From Planomicrobium sp. Y74 (GTDB lineage: Bacteria > Bacillota > Bacilli > Bacillales_A > Planococcaceae), in NCBI RefSeq assembly GCF_003668635.1, contig NZ_RCWH01000005.1, positions 434,001-498,000 of the forward strand: DNA of 64,000 bases, read 5' to 3'. A model generated the notes under the pieces. That model did not search any database. It saw only the letters and a program-made list of their open reading frames with translations, and was not told where the DNA came from. The stretch's first letter is position 1. Every line of letters starts with the position of its first letter. Shown here piece by piece: positions 52,397 to 61,968 of this stretch. The position numbers and the translations under genes are program-made.

Positions 52397-53563
52397 ATGA
52401 AAGTTGCGGTATTAGGCGCGGGACTGATGGGAAAGCAGGCTGCAGGAGATCTCATTCAAAACGATGAAGTGGAAAAAGTCTTTCTGGCAGATCTGGATAC
52501 AGAAAAAACAGAAGCTTTTAAACAAAAATTGGGCAGCAATAAGATCGAAGTCATTCATTTGGATGCAAAAGACGAACAATCGTTAAGGTCGGTCATAGAA
52601 AAAGCGGATGTCGTGATTAACGCCTTGTTCTATACTTTTAATGTTAAAGTGGCTGAAATAGCACTCGAATGCGGTGTCCATGCTGTCGATCTTGGCGGGC
52701 ATATCGGCGGAGCCACAGATGCCGTACTTGAACTCCATGAAAAGGCTCTGAAACAAGGAGTGACGCTTATACCGGATTTAGGCGTGGCACCGGGGATGAT
52801 CAATATCATAACGGGTTATGGTGCCGGCAAACTGGATCGGGTCAGCGACATCAAAATTCTGGTCGGCGGCATTCCAGTCCATCCTGAACCACCTCTTCAA
52901 TACAATCATGTCTTTTCACTGGAGGGCGTTTTCGATCATTATACAGATCCTTCCCATGTTCTGAGGGGCGGAAAATTGCTGGAGGTCCCATCGCTTTCTG
53001 AAATTGAACATGTCGAGTTTGAAGAATTTGGCGAGTTGGAGGCTTTCCACACGTCGGGCGGAACATCTACGATGACGGAAACGTTCAGCGATATCGATAA
53101 CCTCGAATATAAGACGCTTCGTTATAAAGGGCACGCTGAAAAGTTCCAGCTGCTCGTCGATCTCGGTTTCACAGAACGTAATAAAACAGTGGAAGTGGAG
53201 GGGCAGAAAGTAAAAACCCGAGATGTCCTGCGTGAAGTGCTGACTCCAATTACGATGCTTGGCGACAAAGAAGATGCAGTGGTACTTCGAATTACAGTAT
53301 CCGGCACAAAAAACAATGAAGATATAACTTTCACTTATAATATGGTGACTAAAAAAGATCGGCAGTCAGGAGTGACGGCGATGGCCCGGGCTACGGCATT
53401 TACTGTCTCGGTGGTTGCCCAAATGATTGGGTCAGGTTTGATCGACAAGCGCGGCTCTTATCCGCCGGAACTTATTGTGCCAGGGGATGCCTATATCAGG
53501 GAAATGGCGAAACGTGGAGTGGAGATTAAAGAAACGGTGCAGCGGACAGCATTTCAGCAGTAA
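52397..53563 (+). CDS. Lysine 6-dehydrogenase / saccharopine dehydrogenase family
   Basis: 388 residues. Starts with the NAD-binding VAVLGAGLMGKQAAGDL; ADVVINALFYTFNVKVAEIALE, DLGGHIGGATDAV and LIPDLGVAPGMINIITGYGA follow, as in Geobacillus lysine 6-dehydrogenase (about 385 residues). That enzyme oxidatively deaminates the epsilon-amino group of L-lysine to the semialdehyde. It is 21 bp after the ALDH gene. RBS AGAGGGGCG. A different saccharopine-type reductase is the alternative. Confidence 0.8.
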   Translation: MKVAVLGAGLMGKQAAGDLIQNDEVEKVFLADLDTEKTEAFKQKLGSNKIEVIHLDAKDEQSLRSVIEKADVVINALFYTFNVKVAEIALECGVHAVDLGGHIGGATDAVLELHEKALKQGVTLIPDLGVAPGMINIITGYGAGKLDRVSDIKILVGGIPVHPEPPLQYNHVFSLEGVFDHYTDPSHVLRGGKLLEVPSLSEIEHVEFEEFGELEAFHTSGGTSTMTETFSDIDNLEYKTLRYKGHAEKFQLLVDLGFTERNKTVEVEGQKVKTRDVLREVLTPITMLGDKEDAVVLRITVSGTKNNEDITFTYNMVTKKDRQSGVTAMARATAFTVSVVAQMIGSGLIDKRGSYPPELIVPGDAYIREMAKRGVEIKETVQRTAFQQ

Positions 53564-53590
53564 GAAATCATGCGGTGGGAGGTATAAAAC

Positions 53591-54784
53591 ATGGACTTCA
53601 ACTTTTCGGAAGAACAATCACTGTTAAGAAAGACGGTCAGGCAATTCGTCGACAATGAAATTCTGCCCCACATCGCAGAATGGGACAGCAAAGGAGGGTT
53701 TGATCCGGCCATTTGGAAGCGGCTTGCTGATTTGGGATTAATGGGAGTCTGTATTCCGGAGAAGTACGGCGGCAGCGGAATGGATTATAATTCGCTGGCC
53801 ATCGTTTGTGAGGAATTGGAAAGAGGGGACACCGCGTTTCGAACAGCTGTATCCGTCCACACCGGCTTGAATTCAATGACTATCCTGCAATGGGGAACGG
53901 AGGAACAAAAGCAGGAATTTTTATTGCCGCAAGCGAAAGGTGATAAAATCGGAGCTTTTGGCCTGACCGAACCGGGAGCTGGATCTGATGTAGCGGCGAT
54001 TTTAAGTACGGCAGTACGGGATGGGGACGATTATATCCTGAACGGCCAAAAAACCTGGATTTCCCTATGCGACTCGGCTGATCATTTCATCGTTTTTGCC
54101 TATACCGATAAATCCAAAAAACATCAGGGTATCAGCGCCTTTATCGTCGAACGCGATCGTACAGGATTTTCCTCCAAAGCGATCAAAGGGAAGTATGGAA
54201 TCCGCGCCGGCAATACAGGGGAAATATTTTTTGAAGATGTCCGGATTCCAGCTGGAAACCGCCTGGGTGAAGAGGGTGAAGGATTTAAAATTGCGATGGC
54301 ATCTTTGGACAATGGACGATTCACAGTGGCAGCCGGTGCTTGTGGATTGATAAGCGCCTGTATTGAAGAAAGTGTGAATTATTGCCATACACGTTCTACA
54401 TTCGGAAAATTGATCGGCGAACATCAACTGGTCCAGCAGATGATAGCCCGCATGGAGGCGGGCTATCAAATGAGCCGCTTGCTGGTATATCGCGCAGGAG
54501 AGCTTAAAAACCAGGGAATCAGGAATACACGGGAAACATCGCTTGCAAAATGGCAGGCCTGTGATTTCGCCAATAAGGCTGCAGACGATGCAGTTCAAAT
54601 CCACGGTGCTTATGGTTATTCTGATGAATATCCCGTAGCCCGCTTCCTGCGCAATTCGAAGGCTCCGGTGATCTACGAAGGCACCCGTGAAATCCATACA
54701 ATTATGCAGGCGGAGTATGTATTGGGTATGAGAGAGGATAAAAATCTGAACAAGATGCTCCCGCAATGGCCATTCGAAGAATAA
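53591..54784 (+). CDS. Acyl-CoA dehydrogenase, probable glutaryl-CoA-type
   Basis: 397 residues. GLTEPGAGSDVAAI and GQKTWIS are the ACAD signature 1, with FAD-contacting WIS; the catalytic base Glu363 lies in VIYEGTREIHTI. Full-length and intact. In the lysine operon context, oxidation of glutaryl-CoA to crotonyl-CoA is the expected step after 2-aminoadipate is converted via 2-oxoadipate, but short-chain acyl-CoA substrates remain possible. GGTGGGAGG lies upstream. A terminator follows. Confidence 0.8.
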   Translation: MDFNFSEEQSLLRKTVRQFVDNEILPHIAEWDSKGGFDPAIWKRLADLGLMGVCIPEKYGGSGMDYNSLAIVCEELERGDTAFRTAVSVHTGLNSMTILQWGTEEQKQEFLLPQAKGDKIGAFGLTEPGAGSDVAAILSTAVRDGDDYILNGQKTWISLCDSADHFIVFAYTDKSKKHQGISAFIVERDRTGFSSKAIKGKYGIRAGNTGEIFFEDVRIPAGNRLGEEGEGFKIAMASLDNGRFTVAAGACGLISACIEESVNYCHTRSTFGKLIGEHQLVQQMIARMEAGYQMSRLLVYRAGELKNQGIRNTRETSLAKWQACDFANKAADDAVQIHGAYGYSDEYPVARFLRNSKAPVIYEGTREIHTIMQAEYVLGMREDKNLNKMLPQWPFEE

Positions 54785-54811
54785 AGCGGATTTTAAATTT
54801 AATGATTCGTT

Positions 54812-54858
54812 AAAAAGACCTTAAAGAAGATGGTTTCTCTTCTTCAAGGTCTTTTTTT
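54812..54858. terminator. Bidirectional terminator
   Basis: AAAAAGACCTT-AAAGAAG pairs with CTTCTT-CAAGGTCTTTTT. Between the convergent ACAD and lipid kinase genes. Confidence 0.88.
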
Positions 54859-54864
54859 GTCCAA

Positions 54865-55776
54865 TCAATCAAGCATTTCGTCTGGTCTTGGAACAAACAT
54901 CTTCAGTCTTTCTGGAAGAACCTCTATATTAGCTGGAGTTTTTAAATATATTTCCCCGTCTGTATCGATGTCCATTGGTTCATTTGTCGCGATACGGATG
55001 TTTCTGCCTTGATAATGGCGGATATGGGATAATTCTTCCATAGGAACATCGGGTTTAGAGAGTGAAAACCATTCGAGTATAGCTGCAATCGAAGATGTCT
55101 GGATGATGAAAACATCGAGGAGGCCATCTGCAGGGTCAATCGAATCCATTGGCAAGGCATGAGTTCCGATGGATTTTCCGTTCATGACGAGAGCAAGTAC
55201 TCCATTTTCTCCGTATTCGACACCATCAACAGTCAAATTGATGGCAAAGGGTTCAGTCTGGCGCATAGATTGCAGCCCGCTCATGAAATAACTTAATTTG
55301 CCGTAGCGTTCTTTCAATTGGGAATCTATATTCGTCGAAGCATCTGTAATAATACCGATTCCCGCAAAATTCAGGAAAGAATGGCCATTTATACTGGCAG
55401 CATCGATGCCTTTTACCAGGCCGTCAGATAGGGCTTCGGCAGCCAAAGCCAAGTCCATCGGTATATCAAGTGTCCGTGCAAAATCATTGCACGTGCCGCT
55501 AGGGATTATTCCGAGCGGAGGAGGGTCCTGTAAATCGGATAAAGCTTGTACGGCATCGTGGATCGTTCCATCTCCTCCTGCCACAAATAAGGCATCGGCA
55601 TCAGCAGATAATTTTCTGCAGGCAGTCGTCAATTCTTCGGGGCTGTTGGTCTGAACGAGTTCAAGTTTATCTGAAACGGCCGCTAAAGCGGGAGCTGCCA
55701 TGGAAATGACCGAGTCCGCCGTGGACGCCCCTGCTTGTCCGTTATACAATAAAACTGAACGCTTAAATTTCTTCAC
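54865..55776 (-). CDS. Diacylglycerol/lipid kinase family protein (DagK/YegS)
   Basis: 303 residues. VAGGDGTIHDAVQALSD is the nucleotide-binding GGDGT motif, followed by LGIIPSGTCNDFARTLDIP. The C-terminal beta domain contains NGKSIGTHALPMDSIDPADGLLDVFII and IDTDGEIY. The family phosphorylates diacylglycerol or related lipids for recycling. Several paralogues are common in Bacilli, so a dgkB call is not safe. RBS AAGGAGGATTCAC before the ATG. Confidence 0.87.
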   Translation of the reverse strand: MKKFKRSVLLYNGQAGASTADSVISMAAPALAAVSDKLELVQTNSPEELTTACRKLSADADALFVAGGDGTIHDAVQALSDLQDPPPLGIIPSGTCNDFARTLDIPMDLALAAEALSDGLVKGIDAASINGHSFLNFAGIGIITDASTNIDSQLKERYGKLSYFMSGLQSMRQTEPFAINLTVDGVEYGENGVLALVMNGKSIGTHALPMDSIDPADGLLDVFIIQTSSIAAILEWFSLSKPDVPMEELSHIRHYQGRNIRIATNEPMDIDTDGEIYLKTPANIEVLPERLKMFVPRPDEMLD

Positions 55777-55882
55777 TGTGAATCCTCCTTATAACTGCTC
55801 TTATGAATATATTTCCACTGGAAGCTTACCAGTAAACTAGCTGGATTGATACTAATGAAAAATATTGCAGGAGGTTAAAGTG

Positions 55883-57064
55883 ATGACGGAAAAAATCTAC
55901 TACCAGGATGCCGGAGTAATGACGGCGACAGCAAAGGTGAAAGCAAGTGGAACAGACGGAAAAGGAAATTATGCCGTGCTAGACCGCAGCTGTTTTTATC
56001 CGGAAGGCGGTGGCCAGCCGGCAGACACAGGTGTCATTGGACAAACTGAAGTCAGGGATGTCCTGCTCGTCGATGGGGAAATCCGGCATTATACCGAGGA
56101 TAAATTGGAAATAGGCGAATATCATATCGCCATCGACTGGGAGCGCCGTTTCGACCATATGCAGCAACATACCGGACAGCATTTGCTGAGTGCTGTATTC
56201 GAAGATGAACTGGGAATGGCGACAAAAAGTTTTCATCTGGGTGCGGAGAGAGTTTCAATCGATCTGGATGTTCGGGAAATAAGCAGCGGACAATTATACG
56301 AAGTAGAGCAGCAAGTGAATTCATTGATCTACAGCCAAATACCGATCGAAACGGAATGGGTTACACAAAGTCAGGCAGCTGAGATGAAATTACGCAAAGA
56401 ACCGGCGGTAGAAGGAGATATTCGTCTTGTGAAGGTAGCGGGCATTGATATCAATGCCTGCGGAGGTACGCATGTACATAATACAGGTCAGTTAGGGTTG
56501 CTTAAGATTATCCGGACGGAAAAAGCTAAAACCGGCACACGCGTCTATTTTTTATGTGGCCATCGGGCGATGAAGCATTTCCGCTTGCTTCAATCTGTCA
56601 CTGACCAGTTGACGAAAAGCTTGAATGCTCCTGCAGCAGAATTGGCGGGAGCTGCAGCAGCTGTCTTGGACGACAGGAAAGAAAAAGAGAAACAATTGAA
56701 GAAACTTGCACTTGAGTTGGTGAAGCTGGAAGCAGAAAGCCTGAAACCTGATGGGAATATAATAGTCAGGAATTATAGTGGCCGTCCGATAAAGGAAATT
56801 CAGCAATTGGCGAAGCTGGCTATTGAAAATCATCCATCTATTTATTTGCTTTTCATTGTTCCGGAAGAAGAGAGTGTTCGCTTTGTTTGTGCAAAAGGGA
56901 AAAATGCAGCCGGAGATATGAAGGAAATACTTGGAGAGATTGTAGAAGCCAAAGGCGGCAAAGTTGGCGGCAATGAAAGTCTTGCGCAGGGAGGCGGCCC
57001 TCTGGATGATAATCTGGAGTTCTATTCAGAGGCATTTCAGAACAAAATCAAGGAAATTGCATAA
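55883..57064 (+). CDS. Alanyl-tRNA editing protein AlaX (long form)
   Basis: 393 residues from the ATG at 55883 (AGGAGG 8 nt upstream). The editing domain binds zinc through His92 and His96 (HMQQHTGQH) and Cys193 with His197 (CGGTHV). The C-terminal 170 residues (LQSVTDQLTKSLNAPAAELA onward and GGKVGGNESLAQGGG) match the AlaRS C-terminal C-Ala/DHHA1 part, making this the AlaX-L type. It clears Ser or Gly misattached to tRNA-Ala in trans. Confidence 0.9.
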   Translation: MTEKIYYQDAGVMTATAKVKASGTDGKGNYAVLDRSCFYPEGGGQPADTGVIGQTEVRDVLLVDGEIRHYTEDKLEIGEYHIAIDWERRFDHMQQHTGQHLLSAVFEDELGMATKSFHLGAERVSIDLDVREISSGQLYEVEQQVNSLIYSQIPIETEWVTQSQAAEMKLRKEPAVEGDIRLVKVAGIDINACGGTHVHNTGQLGLLKIIRTEKAKTGTRVYFLCGHRAMKHFRLLQSVTDQLTKSLNAPAAELAGAAAAVLDDRKEKEKQLKKLALELVKLEAESLKPDGNIIVRNYSGRPIKEIQQLAKLAIENHPSIYLLFIVPEEESVRFVCAKGKNAAGDMKEILGEIVEAKGGKVGGNESLAQGGGPLDDNLEFYSEAFQNKIKEIA

Positions 57065-57131
57065 ATTCTGTAACTTTTCTGTAATATGGCTGTCTAATGA
57101 ATAAAGCAGGCAGAAAGGATGTGGATGATTC

Positions 57132-59294
57132 ATGAAGAAAAGAAGTCTATGGCTCGTTGCGGCTGCGCTTATCGCAGCAATAGGAATCGGTTTTGCTTTT
57201 ATGATTGATAAGGTGTCGATCAGTGCCTCATCCATTGCATTGGCAGAACAAGGCTGGAGAGCTAACTTTTCTTCAGAGCTCCATCCTGATGCAATCGAAA
57301 AAGGGCATGTCTATTTAACAGATGCAGAAGAGACACCTGTAGATGTGGAAATGAACTTGCTGGAAAATGGGAAGACGCTGGAAATACCCGAAATCTCAAT
57401 TGGACAATATATTCTGCATGTCGAGAAATCAGCGATTAAAGGAAAATTTCTTAAAAGCTTGGCAAGCAAGAAAGTGGAATTTTCCGTCCAGGAAGAAATC
57501 ACAGCACTTTCAAATGAAGAAGAGTTAAAAGCATATTTTAAACAGTTGCTTGAGCTTCAAAAAAATAGTGAGCGCTACGGGGCATTTGGTGAAGGGAGTG
57601 GAATGGCAACTGAGGAATCCGGTGCCAGTGAATCTTCAGCGGCTGATTCTGCAGGGTCAGGAGAAAGCCGCAGCCATTCTTCAACCAATAACCAGGTTGA
57701 AGGAGTCGATGAAGCGGACCTGGTAAAAACGGATGGTTCCTATATTTATTCCATCAGCGATTCCAAGGTGCTGATAACGGATGCACGGGATCCAGAAAAT
57801 CTGGCGGCTGGAAATGAGTTATTGGTAGAGCCCGAAATGTATCCAGAACAGCTCTTCCTGTCGGATAATACTTTAATCGTGATGGGAAGCCAGTATGGTG
57901 TTGCCCGGACAGAAGGAAAAGTGGATGCGGAAATGGCCCCGCATATATCTATGACCACTGTATATTTGTATGATGTCAGTGATCCGGCTTCCCCGCAGTT
58001 TCTGCGGAAAGTCGGTACCGAAGGAAATCTGAACGGGGCACGGCTGACAGATGGAATCCTTTATTATGTAACCAATGTTTATCCGGAAATATGGATGATG
58101 GAGGAAGGGGAAGATGTGGAACTTCGGCCGATGGTTTTCGATTCGAAAAATGGCAAAAAGTTTTCTGCTTTGCCTTATGACAGGATTTCCATACTTCCAG
58201 GAACGATGGAAGGTAGCTACAGCCTTGTCTCGGCAATCGACCTGGCTGATCCCAAAGAAAACGAATTATCAACAGAAGGCTTTCTTGGCGGCAGTGAACA
58301 ACTTTACATGACAAAAGAAAACCTCTATCTGACTGCATCAGCCTATGTGCCGATGGATGAAGAGGAAACTGACGAAAATATTTCCATGGATATATGGATT
58401 CCCCAACTGGCAAACACAGAAGTCTTTAAATTTGCATTGAATAAAACGGACATTACTTTTCTTGCTTCAAATGAAGTGAAGGGATCTTTGCTGAATCAAT
58501 TCTCGATGGATGAATACAACGGTTTCTTTAGAATTGTGACTACTGAAGGAGTAGCGTGGGATGAAGCTTCGCCTTCGAAAAATCATCTATTCATCCTGGA
58601 CGGTGGGATGCAACAGGTCGGTTCTGTCGAAGATTTGGCGAAAGGCGAGAGAATCTATTCAGCCCGTTTCATGGGGGATAAAGCTTACATGGTCACATTC
58701 AAGGAAACCGATCCTTTGTTTGTCATCGATGTAGCGGTGCCTTCTTCTCCAGAAGTAATGGGAGAGTTGAAGATACCGGGATTCTCGAATTATTTGCATC
58801 CATTAGGGGAAGATCATCTTATCGGTTTCGGCTCCGATACTAAAGTGGAATCCTCGAAAGAAGGAGAAGCCCGTGTGGTCACAGGTGGCGTGAAAATCTC
58901 TTTATTTGATGTCAGTGACTTCAATAATCCAATTGAAAAAGACACCGAAGTGATTGGAGGGCAGGGAACCAGTTCCGCCCTGCAATACGACCATAAAGCA
59001 TTATTCACCCATAAGGAGAAAAGCCTCTTCGGTTTCCCTGTAGCTCTCTATAGGGAAACAAACGGTGAATATATCGAGTTTGAAGGAGAAGGAGCGATGA
59101 TTTATAATATCACTCCTGATGGGATTGAACAGACAGCAAATCTCATCAAGGAGAGTTCTGCCCAATACGAGGACTGGAGCAGCAGCATCCAGCGCATCAT
59201 TTATATTGATGATAGTTTATTTACAATCGCCCACAGCGAGATTAAGAGCTACGATTTAAATACTTTTAAAATTTTGGACACTATTGAATATTAG
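57132..59294 (+). CDS. Secreted/membrane-anchored beta-propeller protein
   Basis: 720 residues. An N-terminal membrane helix (LWLVAAALIAAIGIGFAFMI) serves as a signal anchor. Residues about 35-120 form an Ig-like domain, then a Ser/Gly-rich linker, and from about 190 the motif NNQVEGVDEADLVKTDGSYIY, diagnostic of the COG4880 C-terminal beta-propeller family. Repeats of YLYDVSDPASPQFLRKVG and LFVIDVAVPSSPEVMGELK style build the blades. Function unknown, probably extracytoplasmic. RBS AAGGATGTGGATG moderate. Terminator follows. Confidence 0.85.
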   Translation: MKKRSLWLVAAALIAAIGIGFAFMIDKVSISASSIALAEQGWRANFSSELHPDAIEKGHVYLTDAEETPVDVEMNLLENGKTLEIPEISIGQYILHVEKSAIKGKFLKSLASKKVEFSVQEEITALSNEEELKAYFKQLLELQKNSERYGAFGEGSGMATEESGASESSAADSAGSGESRSHSSTNNQVEGVDEADLVKTDGSYIYSISDSKVLITDARDPENLAAGNELLVEPEMYPEQLFLSDNTLIVMGSQYGVARTEGKVDAEMAPHISMTTVYLYDVSDPASPQFLRKVGTEGNLNGARLTDGILYYVTNVYPEIWMMEEGEDVELRPMVFDSKNGKKFSALPYDRISILPGTMEGSYSLVSAIDLADPKENELSTEGFLGGSEQLYMTKENLYLTASAYVPMDEEETDENISMDIWIPQLANTEVFKFALNKTDITFLASNEVKGSLLNQFSMDEYNGFFRIVTTEGVAWDEASPSKNHLFILDGGMQQVGSVEDLAKGERIYSARFMGDKAYMVTFKETDPLFVIDVAVPSSPEVMGELKIPGFSNYLHPLGEDHLIGFGSDTKVESSKEGEARVVTGGVKISLFDVSDFNNPIEKDTEVIGGQGTSSALQYDHKALFTHKEKSLFGFPVALYRETNGEYIEFEGEGAMIYNITPDGIEQTANLIKESSAQYEDWSSSIQRIIYIDDSLFTIAHSEIKSYDLNTFKILDTIEY

Positions 59295-59307
59295 TTTTGG
59301 AAGAAAT

Positions 59308-59339
59308 GTGCCAGGAAATTTCCCTTGGCACGTTTTTTT
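59308..59339 (+). terminator. Terminator after the beta-propeller gene
   Basis: GTGCCA-GGAAA pairs with TTTCC-TGGCAC (small bulge), followed by seven T. Confidence 0.85.
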
Positions 59340-59395
59340 ATTGCCAGAAAAGGGAAGTAGAGAAGTATTCTGAAAATTCACTGGAGGGATAGTAG

Positions 59396-60535
59396 ATGAA
59401 GGCAGTTACTTTTCAAGGTTCAAAAGATATTCAGGTGAAAAATGTCAAAGATCCGGAAATCCAGAAAAAAGACGATATCATTGTTAGAATTACTTCCACA
59501 GCGATTTGCGGATCGGACTTGCATATTTATAAAGGAGCTTTGCCGACACACAAAGGCTATGTAATTGGCCACGAGCCGATGGGGATTGTAGAAGAAGTGG
59601 GCCCGGAAGTGACGAAAGTTAAAAAAGGCGACCGGGTAGTCATTCCGTTTAACGTTAGCTGTGGTGAATGCTTCTATTGCAGCCATGAAATGGAGAGCCA
59701 GTGCGATAACTCAAACAGCAATCCGCATTTCGATACGGGCGGTTACTTAGGGTTTACGGAACGCTACGGCAATTATCCAGGCGGCCAGGCTGAATATTTG
59801 CGTGTCCCTTACGCAAACTTCATGCCATTTGTCATCCCGGAATCATCAGAGCTCGAAGATGAATCGGTTTTATTCCTTTCTGACATCTTGCCGACAGCTT
59901 ACTGGAGTGTCGAACATGCAGGGGTGCGGGAAGGGGATACAGTGGTTGTTCTCGGTTGTGGTCCGGTCGGTTTATTGGCGCAGAAATTCGCCTGGATGAA
60001 AGGTGCTGCGCGCGTTATTGCTGTTGATGAACTGCCTTACCGGATGGAACGGGCGAAACGAATAAACAACGTGGAAATTGTCGACTTCAGCCAACACGAT
60101 AACACTGGCGCTTTTATCCATGACCTGACGAAAGGCGGAGCTCGTATCGTCATTGACTGTGTCGGAATGGACGGCAAAAAATCTCCGGCTGAAGCGGCTC
60201 AGCAGAAATTGAAATTACAAGGTGGCACCTTGAGCGCCATCGATATTGCTAAAGATGCTGTCAGCAAGTTCGGGACAATTCAATTGACCGGTGTATACGG
60301 ATTAACTTATAATATGTTCCCTCTTGGCAATATTTTCGAGCGTAATGTAACGATGAAAATGGGGCAGGCCCCAGTAGTGCATCTTATGCCAAGAATCTTC
60401 GAATTGATCAACAGCGGCCAAATCGATCCGCGGGAAATCATATCCCACATCATGCCGATGGAGCAAGCCAGTGATGCATACCAGATTTTCAACGACCATA
60501 CAGATGAGTGTACAAAAGTTATTCTGAAGCCCTAA
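59396..60535 (+). CDS. Zinc-dependent alcohol dehydrogenase (formaldehyde-dehydrogenase-like)
   Basis: 379 residues. Catalytic zinc: Cys38 in AICGSDLH and His59-Glu60 in GHEPMG. Structural zinc: the four cysteines of NVSCGECFYCSHEMESQC. NAD-binding motif VVLGCGPVGLLAQ. The subgroup with DILPTAYWSVEHAGV and GLTYNMFPLGNIFERNV includes B. subtilis AdhB and glutathione-independent formaldehyde dehydrogenases. Substrate not deducible. RBS CTGGAGGGAT. Single gene with terminator. Confidence 0.88.
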   Translation: MKAVTFQGSKDIQVKNVKDPEIQKKDDIIVRITSTAICGSDLHIYKGALPTHKGYVIGHEPMGIVEEVGPEVTKVKKGDRVVIPFNVSCGECFYCSHEMESQCDNSNSNPHFDTGGYLGFTERYGNYPGGQAEYLRVPYANFMPFVIPESSELEDESVLFLSDILPTAYWSVEHAGVREGDTVVVLGCGPVGLLAQKFAWMKGAARVIAVDELPYRMERAKRINNVEIVDFSQHDNTGAFIHDLTKGGARIVIDCVGMDGKKSPAEAAQQKLKLQGGTLSAIDIAKDAVSKFGTIQLTGVYGLTYNMFPLGNIFERNVTMKMGQAPVVHLMPRIFELINSGQIDPREIISHIMPMEQASDAYQIFNDHTDECTKVILKP

Positions 60536-60561
60536 ACAAATGAATGAAACTGAAATTTTAA

Positions 60562-60588
60562 CGCTCCGCTCAAGCGGAGCGTTTTAAT
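60562..60588 (+). terminator. Terminator after the alcohol dehydrogenase gene
   Basis: CGCTCCGC-TCAA-GCGGAGCG followed by TTTTAATTTT. Confidence 0.88.
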
Positions 60589-60644
60589 TTTCGCCGATGT
60601 GCTGTATGATTAGGGACGAGTAAAGAGCGGAAGGGGGGACTCTT

Positions 60645-61400
60645 GTGAATCAGGCAGGTGAAACCAGAAGGGAATTAGCACTTGATTGTTTCCTTTTAGC
60701 AGGGAAAATCATGATGGAAAGCGGAGCTGAGACGTATCGAATTGAAGACACGATGATCCGTATGGCGGTTTCTCAGAAAATGATGGATTCACATTGTTTT
60801 ATTACGCCGACAGGCATTATGTTCTCTCCGAGCAATGAGATGGCCACAAGGTTTGTCCGCATTAACAGCAGGCGCACCGATCTCGAAAGAGTGGCATTGG
60901 TTAACGCGGTCTCCAGAAGATTGGTCTCTGGTGAACTGACGCTTCAACAGGCGTATGATGAAATGTTAATTATTGATCAAACAGATTATATGTTTCCAAT
61001 ACAGATACAGGTCCTTGCAGCAGCAGTGGCCAGTGGCTGTTTCCTGATTTTGCTCGGTGGAGGATGGCAGGACCTGCCTTTCGCGTTCATTATCGGGGGC
61101 ACAGCCTTTTATACAGTTGAAACGATCCTGGTGCAGACCAGAGTCAAGTTTTTTGCAGAATTTGTTGGTGCATTGGTAATCGGGTCGCTGGCTTCGCTGG
61201 TCATTTATGCCGGTTTGGGACAGGATCTGGATACCATTATTATCGGTTCCGTCATGCCGCTTGTGCCGGGTTTGTTAATAACAAATGCTGTCAGAGATCT
61301 GATGGCAGGGCATTTTGTATCAGGGCTGTCCAAAGGGGCAGAAGCTTTCCTAACCGCGTTTGCAATTGGTGCAGGAATTGCGCTTGTACTTTCATTTTGA
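60645..61400 (+). CDS. Threonine/serine exporter, ThrE N-terminal half (DUF1212/YjjP-like)
   Basis: 251 residues from GTG at 60645 (AAGGGGGGAC upstream). The soluble part carries AGKIMMESGAETYRIEDTMIRMA and SHCFITPTGIMFS, the DUF1212 signature, then five helices (IQVLAAAVASGCFLILLGGG onward). Together with the next gene it forms the split ThrE-type exporter that removes excess threonine or serine. Spacing to the next gene is 12 bp. Confidence 0.9.
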   Translation: MNQAGETRRELALDCFLLAGKIMMESGAETYRIEDTMIRMAVSQKMMDSHCFITPTGIMFSPSNEMATRFVRINSRRTDLERVALVNAVSRRLVSGELTLQQAYDEMLIIDQTDYMFPIQIQVLAAAVASGCFLILLGGGWQDLPFAFIIGGTAFYTVETILVQTRVKFFAEFVGALVIGSLASLVIYAGLGQDLDTIIIGSVMPLVPGLLITNAVRDLMAGHFVSGLSKGAEAFLTAFAIGAGIALVLSF

Positions 61401-61412
61401 AGGAGGAATTGG

Positions 61413-61880
61413 ATGAATTGGCCACTCGAAGCCTTTCTGAGTTTTTTGGCCGCTGGAGCATTTGGCGTCGTCTTCAATACCCCGCGCCGGACACTTGTCA
61501 GTTGTGGATTGGTCGGGATGAGCGGCTGGCTCATTTACCGGATGTTTTTCCTCATGTTCGATGATTCGGTTCAGGCGACTTTTGCAGGTGCATTTGCAGT
61601 GGCATTAGTTGCTCACATACTTGCCAAGAAGTTTAAAATGCCTATGATCGTTTTCAGTATTGCAGGCATCATTCCTTTGGTGCCGGGTAGCCGGGCTTAT
61701 AATTCGATGCGAAGTATAGTGGAAAATAATTATTTGGAAGCTATTTCATTTGCCGCTGATGCCTTGATGATTTCAGGAGCAATAGCGATGGGATTGGTAT
61801 TTGCAGAGGTTCTAATGCAAATGGTTTTCAAACAGCAGGCGAAAAGAATACAAAAGAAAATCGGTATGACACGGAATTGA
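61413..61880 (+). CDS. Threonine/serine exporter, ThrE C-terminal half (DUF3815/YjjB-like)
   Basis: 155 residues, five predicted helices, with PRRTLVSCGLVGMSGWLIY near the start and IAGIIPLVPGSRAYNSMRSIVE in the middle, the conserved pattern of the DUF3815 family. It matches the second half of one-chain ThrE. RBS GAAGGAGGAATTGG. The stop is enclosed by the terminator hairpin. Confidence 0.9.
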   Translation: MNWPLEAFLSFLAAGAFGVVFNTPRRTLVSCGLVGMSGWLIYRMFFLMFDDSVQATFAGAFAVALVAHILAKKFKMPMIVFSIAGIIPLVPGSRAYNSMRSIVENNYLEAISFAADALMISGAIAMGLVFAEVLMQMVFKQQAKRIQKKIGMTRN

Positions 61881-61904
61881 ATTCCGCGGCATACCGATTT
61901 TTTA
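61857..61904. terminator. Terminator of the thrE pair
   Basis: AAAATCGGTATG / CATACCGATTTT with an inner GGAATT/AATTCC helix and T-run; the stop codon lies in the loop. Confidence 0.85.
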
Positions 61905-61968
61905 ACTTTTTATGGATAAGAAAATTAGTTTTTTAGTTTAAACTGGCTTTGAAAAGAGTGTTTCCTTG

